A DNA stretch of 10,772 bases from an uncultured Lachnospiraceae bacterium (lineage in GTDB: Bacteria > Bacillota_A > Clostridia > Lachnospirales > Lachnospiraceae): positions 1-10,772 of the forward strand of contig CAMWMM010000119.1 of assembly GCA_947175285.1 (NCBI GenBank), in the 5' to 3' direction. Shown piece after piece: positions 6,749 to 10,772 of the stretch. The position numbers and the translations under genes were made by a program. The notes beneath the pieces were generated by a model. The model searched no databases. It saw only the letters and a program-made list of their open reading frames with translations, and was not told where the DNA came from. The stretch's first letter is position 1, and the number at the start of each line of letters is the position of its first letter.

Positions 6749-6868
6749 GCGTTGCTTGCTGGTATTGTGTATTTCCTCCACCCCCTGCATACTGCTTCGT
6801 GTGTCGGCATAATTACCTACCGAAAAAGAAGATTTACCACAGCTTCATTCCCCGGTCAGATGGCTCAA

Positions 6869-7057
6869 TCATGCTCCCTCCATATCCGCCGCTTTCCCTA
6901 AAACAGAAATATCCGTCACATCCCTGTTTGTAAAGTCTAAGATATTGGTTTCGTTATATATCTTTTCTACCATTGATGCGGCGGCTTCGGCACTCTCCGC
7001 AGAAACTTTCACTTTCTTTTCAGAGACTGCCACCATAGTCATATCGTACTGCTTCAC
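6869..7057 (-). CDS. Small conserved element protein, DpnD/PcfM-like neighbour, 62 aa
   Basis: The start codon is GTG at 7057, with AGGGGG 8 nt upstream. The protein begins MKQYDMTMVAVSEKKVKVSA and continues with SAEAAASMVEKIY, a short beta-hairpin-plus-helix pattern also visible in the DpnD/PcfM-like protein encoded just upstream (both start MK-x-YD and share an AES-x-x-EA-like helix). The two may be diverged paralogues. It is acidic, has no cysteines or membrane segment, and lies directly before the oriT gap. Small proteins like this are common in the accessory part of Tn1549-type elements. Function unknown. Confidence 0.65.
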   Translation of the reverse strand: MKQYDMTMVAVSEKKVKVSAESAEAAASMVEKIYNETNILDFTNRDVTDISVLGKAADMEGA

Positions 7058-7074
7058 TGTAAAATCCCCCTTTC

Positions 7075-7268
7075 CTACCGTTCTAAATCTTTATTCCGGA
7101 CATACTCTTTCGCCTTAAAATCGGCTCCCACAAAATGATCTGCGTCCAAAATATACTGGCTGTCATTCCAGTTTTTTCTGCAATCTGTTCCGCTTCCGCA
7201 AGGCTCTCCGCTTCAATCGGAACAGTCATTTGCAAAGTTTCTGTAATCGTAACATCATACCTTTTCAT
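7075..7268 (-). pseudogene. DpnD/PcfM-family protein with a frameshift at an A6 run
   Basis: The first 32 residues (MKRYDVTITETLQMTVPIEA..., AEQIAEK) match the DpnD/PcfM family. As read, the frame then continues into unrelated sequence and stops at 7083. One base back, the sequence reads KNWNDSQYILDADHFVGADF..., exactly the family's C-terminal motif (W-N-x-S-x-Y-I-L-D-A-D-x-F), and ends at a TAG at 7075-7077. The change of frame falls at GCAGAAAAAACTGG, which has six As where seven are needed. A real one-base deletion, a homopolymer sequencing error, or -1 slippage on AAA are all possible. The start overlaps the upstream TOPRIM gene's stop (ATGA) and has an AGGAG site. Confidence 0.7.
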
Positions 7269-8236
7269 CGTTCACAACTCCTTCCAATCTTCTTTTTTGC
7301 CCGCTCTGTTATCCCAATTCCCAGACGGATGCAGAGACAATCATTGCAGTCTTTCCCCTTTAGCGGCGGCTTATCTCTCGTCAGATACTGTCTTGGAAGA
7401 ACAGTCCGAATCGCTTTCACCGCCATTCTGCCCGCATGATCATTGTCCAGATGCAACTCCACTTCCGTAATCTCCGGATACTCTTTTAAATATCTTGTCA
7501 GTGCAGCCGGAACCTTGCTACGCTCTATTTCTTTTGCTGGCTGATATACTCCGGCAAGGGATAATAAATGCTCCGCCCTCCAGTTCTGACCGTCCATTTT
7601 CTGTAAAGTGGCATAGGATAACAAGTCGATAGCGGATTCAAACAAGTGAACTTTTTCACTGTTTCCCTCTGTCGGGACAGAAAATGAATAATTCTTATCG
7701 CTCCCATTCGCGTCCCCAATAAAGTCAGTTCCGATGCCACGCAAGGCGGCATAGCGGGGATTTCCCTCTCTGTCCCTGCCCACAAAAACAGCGTTGTGGT
7801 AATTCTCACTTTCATAAACAATTCCTGTTTGCAGACAGAATTTGATAATATCCGCATCAATCCCACGGCTTTTCAGATAGGAAACAACTCTCGTCCGATT
7901 ACAATTTTTCTTTGGCAGAAGCAGTTTCTTTTCTGTTGTCTTTTCGGCTGGTAGAGAAACAGGCGGCGTTATCGCCGCCTGCCCTGCAATCGTCTGTACC
8001 GCTTCCAAAAAGGTATAGTCCCTGACCTTTATCAGATAATCCAGTGCCGATCTGCCCCCAATTCCACGGCTCCACCACATCCATTTCCCGTTGGAAATCT
8101 TTAAGCTGTCATGCGTTTTTGTGGTGTAGGTGCTGCCTGAAAAATGAACCAGTTCAAAAGGCTCATAATTTTTCAGATACGTCAACAAGTCCATCCGCTT
8201 TGCTTCCTGCACGACTTCCGGTGCGATATATGGCAT
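7265..8236 (-). CDS. TOPRIM/DUF3991 domain protein, 323 aa
   Basis: A primase-like protein of the kind carried by clostridial conjugative elements, presumably for replicating or repairing the transferred strand. The N-terminal domain (residues 1-85: IAPEVVQEAKRMDLLTYLKNY, WMWWSRGIGGRSALDYLI) is the usual companion of DUF3991. Residues 112-170 (YLKSRGIDADIIKFCLQTGI, AVFVGRDREGNPRYAALRG) form the DUF3991 region. The TOPRIM acidic residues are Glu200 (HLFESAIDLL) and the DND triplet Asp264/Asp266 (LHLDNDHAG). ATG 8236 is chosen because AGGGAG lies 9 nt upstream. An upstream in-frame extension to 8440 would run through a terminator and lacks homology. It overlaps the next gene by ATGA. Confidence 0.85.
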   Translation of the reverse strand: MPYIAPEVVQEAKRMDLLTYLKNYEPFELVHFSGSTYTTKTHDSLKISNGKWMWWSRGIGGRSALDYLIKVRDYTFLEAVQTIAGQAAITPPVSLPAEKTTEKKLLLPKKNCNRTRVVSYLKSRGIDADIIKFCLQTGIVYESENYHNAVFVGRDREGNPRYAALRGIGTDFIGDANGSDKNYSFSVPTEGNSEKVHLFESAIDLLSYATLQKMDGQNWRAEHLLSLAGVYQPAKEIERSKVPAALTRYLKEYPEITEVELHLDNDHAGRMAVKAIRTVLPRQYLTRDKPPLKGKDCNDCLCIRLGIGITERAKKKIGRSCER

Positions 8237-8254
8237 AAATCTCAACTCCCTTCC

Positions 8255-8300
8255 TGCCCATAATTGGATATTTACAGTTGATTTTGAGAATATCCGGGCA
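8255..8300. promoter_or_regulatory. Inverted repeat upstream of the TOPRIM gene, operator candidate
   Basis: TGCCC (8255-8259) pairs with GGGCA (8296-8300), and GGATATT (8266-8272) pairs with AATATCC (8289-8295). The left side has a 6-nt bulge between its two parts. It sits between the subtilase terminator and the ribosome binding site of the first conjugation gene, where a promoter must be. I cannot assign clear -35/-10 boxes. It could be an operator or a structured leader. Confidence 0.35.
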
Positions 8301-8346
8301 TAAAAATAGCCGATTGATTCCCGTTTTTTGAAAACCAATCGACTAT
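8301..8346 (-). terminator. Rho-independent terminator after the subtilase gene
   Basis: On the minus strand a 17-bp stem (8346-8330 with 8322-8306, including G:U pairs) encloses a 7-nt A-rich loop and is followed by TTTTTA. It begins 8 nt after the stop codon at 8355. It should separate the cargo operon from the conjugation genes. Confidence 0.85.
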
Positions 8347-8354
8347 GTATAAAT

Positions 8355-9143
8355 TTACAGCGGAATATTAACATCTGTCGCAATTTTAATATTTGAATGC
8401 CAGAAGTTATATTCATCCAACTTATGTGTAACTTCATCATATACTTCTTCTTTATAAAAGGGATCTCTAATCGTCAAAATCAAGCAAAACTCTTGACTTA
8501 ATGTAAATGATTCTAATAGAGACAGTCTTTCTATATGGTCTCGATATACACCCTGTAAGAATAAAAACCACTTTTTATCACTTGACAAATAATCTACTTT
8601 CTTCTGCTCTGTTAGTTCAGATAAATCAATCGCATATTTTTTAACAGGATAATATTTATCTCCATACTGTATTTGCAATCGTTCTTTTAACGCAAAATCA
8701 CTTGATTTATTTTTCATTTTTGTTTTACTAAATACACTACCAAGAAAAAGATTTTGAGCGCCTTTTCTTCCAACAGGATTAAGAATATGCCTCTGTGAAA
8801 CATCTCTTTCAAATTTTTCATCATATGAGCCAAACTTAATATCCAAATTTGACTGACAATACTCAATTCCCTGTGAAGCATCTAAGATAGGCTCATACAC
8901 TAATGTTGCGATTATTTGCCCCGTATAATATCCATCTTTAATCAAGCATTGCGGCATAGGGAAGTCCATAATATCTATTTTATCCCCCTTCGCCAAATTA
9001 TCCCGTAAAATAAGTGTTGCTTCATATGGTGAATTATATATTATTTCTGAAACAGATCTTGGCAGTCCAAAACCGACTTGCTTTGTCCTTTCTATTGTGG
9101 GAACTGTCATCTCTCTAGGATATGACGCCGAATGCGTAATCAA
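8355..9143 (-). pseudogene. C-terminal domain of the S8 peptidase, out of frame (remainder)
   Basis: About 260 residues without any start context: the frame opens at a TTG within the duplicated sequence and no ribosome binding site precedes it. It begins ITHSASYPREM, which continues directly from the end of the catalytic domain (LLLKAL-I) once one copy of the 13-bp duplication is removed. The region includes GFGLPRSVSEIIYNSP, IDIMDFPMPQCLIKDGYYTGQI and PILDASQGIEYCQSNLDIKFG. I recognise these as the conserved C-terminal region of large S8 peptidases of this type, where they are fused to the protease. It probably recognises a partner or substrate. It may be made only if the duplication is lost or translation re-initiates. 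The stop is 8 nt before a strong terminator. Confidence 0.75.
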
Positions 9144-10713
9144 TGCTTTTAATCAATGCTTTTAATAAAAGTGGATCAAAGTCTTCACTTAATTCCTGTT
9201 GTATTCCCGCTGCTAATGCTGCTATTCTTGGCGTTGAAAAACTTGTGCCAACTCCTTGTGCCAAAGTACCATCTTTCGCAAATGACTTAACTCCTGTAGT
9301 TACTGTATTACCTAATGGATCTACTCCTGCATTTCCACCATAATGTGAAACTTCTGGTTTAATAATAAACTCTGGTCCCGGTCCCACTCTTGAGAAGGGA
9401 GATGGATCATTTATTTCTGCATAATCATATATACCTTTATTATGTGCAAATGAGCCTACTACCAATGAACGTATAGAATCAGCCCCTTCATGCACCCTAC
9501 CTTTAGGGCGACTACTTTCAAAATTTCTGCAATTTCCCGCTGATTTACAAATCAAAACATTATATTCATCCTGAAGTGCATCCAGAGCAATTGCAAAATC
9601 AGAAAATTTATCATCAGAAACTGGTCTTGTGATACTTATAGACAAATTCCAAATCTTAACCTGCTCATTATAAAGTTTAACCGCCTCTTTTATATTAGCA
9701 ATCAGCTCATCTTCATCTAATCCTTCCCTAGAAGTATCAGGAAAAACCGCTGCATCAAATAACTTGATTCCTTTGTGACCTACCCATTCCTTACCTTCAC
9801 ATTCATCTCCATATAATGCGATTCCTGCAACAAATGTTCCATGTGTAGGATTGATACTTGATTCTGGATATGGAGACCAACGTTCAATATCTATCCACGG
9901 CTTTAAATGAGGAATTTTTTCAATTCCATTATCTAAAATTCCAATAGTCATATAACTTTTTTCAGAATCTGGTCTTTTAATAGGAATATCATCATCTTCT
10001 TCTAAAAAATCCAATGAAATAACATACTTTGGCATTGGCTCAACAGAAAAAAGTGCATTAAATATATCTGCTTCTTTCAACTCATCTAACATGACATTAG
10101 TAACATTCTTTAATTTATATACATAAAACTTTTCTGAATAATCTGTCCTTTTATACTCAATCTGCTTTTTGTTTAATGTATGTTCTAATAATCTTCTCAT
10201 CACCAAATTCTGCTCATAATTTTGGTAATCTATCAACTTAATTTTATAATTGCACGATTCTTCAACCTCATAAATATTCGGTAAAAATTCCTCAAAATCT
10301 GTAATGCATGATATGGCATAATCATTATTTGTGCAGTCTTTTAATCTTTCTGAAATTTTCCCAAACTCACTTAATGAATCGAATGAAACTATCAATTTAT
10401 TTGTTGCTGCGAGTCCAATTACACTGCTCATTTCCTTAACTTGGAAAAAGTTGGCAATGTCTTTTCTTTTTGATTTAGCAGTAGCGTCTTCCTGTATCCT
10501 TGCTATAAATGAAAATGGAACCGGAGAATCTTTTCTCTTTGCCATCATAGATTCAATAGTATTTAATGAATCAAACAAATACTCTGCACGATTTTTTAAT
10601 TCTTGACCGCTTAACACCCACTTCGGTTTTTCCGACGTACCGTTTCCTTCAATTCTTAACTCATCAATATCACGAGGAGCAAAAAATTTTATTGGCAATT
10701 TTTCTCTCTCCAT
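9115..10713 (-). CDS. S8 subtilisin-like peptidase, IetS-like, catalytic part (frame-truncated), 532 aa
   Basis: A cytoplasmic serine protease (no signal peptide). The catalytic residues are all present: Asp261 in GILDNGI, His291 in THGTFVAG, oxyanion Asn394 in SAGN, and Ser491 in GTSFSTP. Residues 1-250 are an extra N-terminal domain with PFSFIARIQEDATAKSKRKD (about 66-85), a pattern I associate with subtilases encoded beside an AAA ATPase. That pair is IetA/IetS, known from plasmid incompatibility and listed as an anti-phage system. AGGAG lies 8 nt before the ATG, which directly abuts the upstream stop (TAAATG). The last 11 residues are produced by a 13-bp tandem duplication that shifts the frame; native sequence ends at Ile521. 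Without it the protein would be about 781 aa. AT-richer than the conjugation genes, so probably acquired cargo. The IetS assignment is inference. Confidence 0.8.
   Translation of the reverse strand: MEREKLPIKFFAPRDIDELRIEGNGTSEKPKWVLSGQELKNRAEYLFDSLNTIESMMAKRKDSPVPFSFIARIQEDATAKSKRKDIANFFQVKEMSSVIGLAATNKLIVSFDSLSEFGKISERLKDCTNNDYAISCITDFEEFLPNIYEVEESCNYKIKLIDYQNYEQNLVMRRLLEHTLNKKQIEYKRTDYSEKFYVYKLKNVTNVMLDELKEADIFNALFSVEPMPKYVISLDFLEEDDDIPIKRPDSEKSYMTIGILDNGIEKIPHLKPWIDIERWSPYPESSINPTHGTFVAGIALYGDECEGKEWVGHKGIKLFDAAVFPDTSREGLDEDELIANIKEAVKLYNEQVKIWNLSISITRPVSDDKFSDFAIALDALQDEYNVLICKSAGNCRNFESSRPKGRVHEGADSIRSLVVGSFAHNKGIYDYAEINDPSPFSRVGPGPEFIIKPEVSHYGGNAGVDPLGNTVTTGVKSFAKDGTLAQGVGTSFSTPRIAALAAGIQQELSEDFDPLLLKALIKSIDYAFGVIS
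9138..9163. repeat. 13-bp tandem duplication (AATCAATGCTTTT x2) inside the S8 peptidase gene
   Basis: Two exact, adjacent copies (9138-9150 and 9151-9163), followed by a partial AAT. Since 13 is not a multiple of 3, the second copy shifts the frame. With one copy the minus strand reads through as PLLLKALITHSASYPRE. With two it reads KSIDYAFGVIS and stops. Confidence 0.95.
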
Positions 10714-10772
10714 TTACATCTCTCCTTTTTTCACTCTAGATAAGTTTTGTATTTTTCTTAATGGAATCTGTA
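10714..10772 (-). CDS. 3' end of an upstream gene running off the window (possible AAA ATPase partner)
   Basis: On the minus strand one frame is open from the window edge and ends QIPLRKIQNLSRVKKGEM followed by TAA, immediately before the subtilase ATG (TAAATG), as in a coupled operon. Another frame also stays open to a TAG at 10736-10738, so the frame is not certain. In IetAS-type loci the gene in this place is the AAA ATPase, but 18 residues cannot confirm that. Confidence 0.4.
   Translation of the reverse strand, partial: QIPLRKIQNLSRVKKGEM

Noticed and set aside
6630..6933. Short plus-strand open frames over the oriT segment
   Set aside because: Low-complexity, Cys/Pro-rich, mutually overlapping frames without ribosome binding sites; the segment is better explained as noncoding oriT DNA.
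8237..8440. N-terminal extension of the TOPRIM/DUF3991 protein
   Set aside because: It runs through the subtilase terminator and the end of the subtilase gene; ATG 8236 has a good AGGGAG site and begins the family similarity.
8355..9143. Independent second gene after the subtilase
   Set aside because: The only start is a TTG inside the duplicated repeat without a ribosome binding site, and removing one repeat copy fuses it cleanly to the subtilase.
1..10772. CRISPR array, tRNA, rRNA, integrase or attachment site
   Set aside because: No regularly spaced repeats, tRNA-like cloverleaf, rRNA stretch, recombinase motif or terminal repeats were seen on either strand.

Overview
The window looks like a piece of a Firmicutes genome, most likely a gut-type clostridium (Lachnospiraceae-like). 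The signs are AGGAGG-type ribosome binding sites, two lipoboxes, clostridial-style secreted lipoproteins, and a conjugation module of the Tn1549 / pCF10 'Pcf' kind. No rRNA, tRNA or CRISPR array is visible. All identifications come from reading motifs; no database search was run.

Left part (1 to about 4103), chromosomal or host-like. It holds an unrecognised 174-aa gene on the plus strand and a hairpin terminator between convergent genes. On the minus strand is a two-gene lipoprotein operon (3593->2469, then 2446->875) with a readable sigma-A promoter. A divergent promoter drives a plus-strand secreted SH3-like protein. That protein breaks off in mid-domain at about 4103.

Middle part (about 4103 to 8236), a conjugative or mobilizable element read on the minus strand. 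In transcription order: a TOPRIM/DUF3991 protein, a DpnD/PcfM-like small protein with a frameshift at an A6 run, a second small protein with a GTG start, a noncoding segment with a strong oriT candidate, a 36-aa DUF3789-like membrane peptide, MobC, a MOBP-type relaxase, and PcfB with its C-terminus replaced. Most of these genes overlap by 1 to 26 nt, as expected for translational coupling. The coupling protein, type IV secretion genes and integrase are not in the window, and the element ends abruptly inside pcfB, so what is visible is a truncated element.

Right part (8237 to 10772), AT-rich cargo on the minus strand, closed by a 17-bp-stem terminator. It encodes a subtilase (S8) of the kind paired with an AAA ATPase in the IetAS incompatibility/anti-phage system. 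The ancestral protein of about 781 aa is split into two frames by an exact 13-bp tandem duplication. Removing one copy restores a continuous reading frame. This could be a recent inactivation or a reversible slippage (phase-variation) switch. The end of a gene directly upstream, the expected place for the ATPase partner, runs off the right edge.

Main points: (1) the 13-bp duplication that switches the subtilase frame; (2) a nic-like CATCCTG|C motif in the loop of a 16-bp inverted repeat, in the right place for oriT; (3) the chimeric junction that truncates both pcfB and the SH3 gene.
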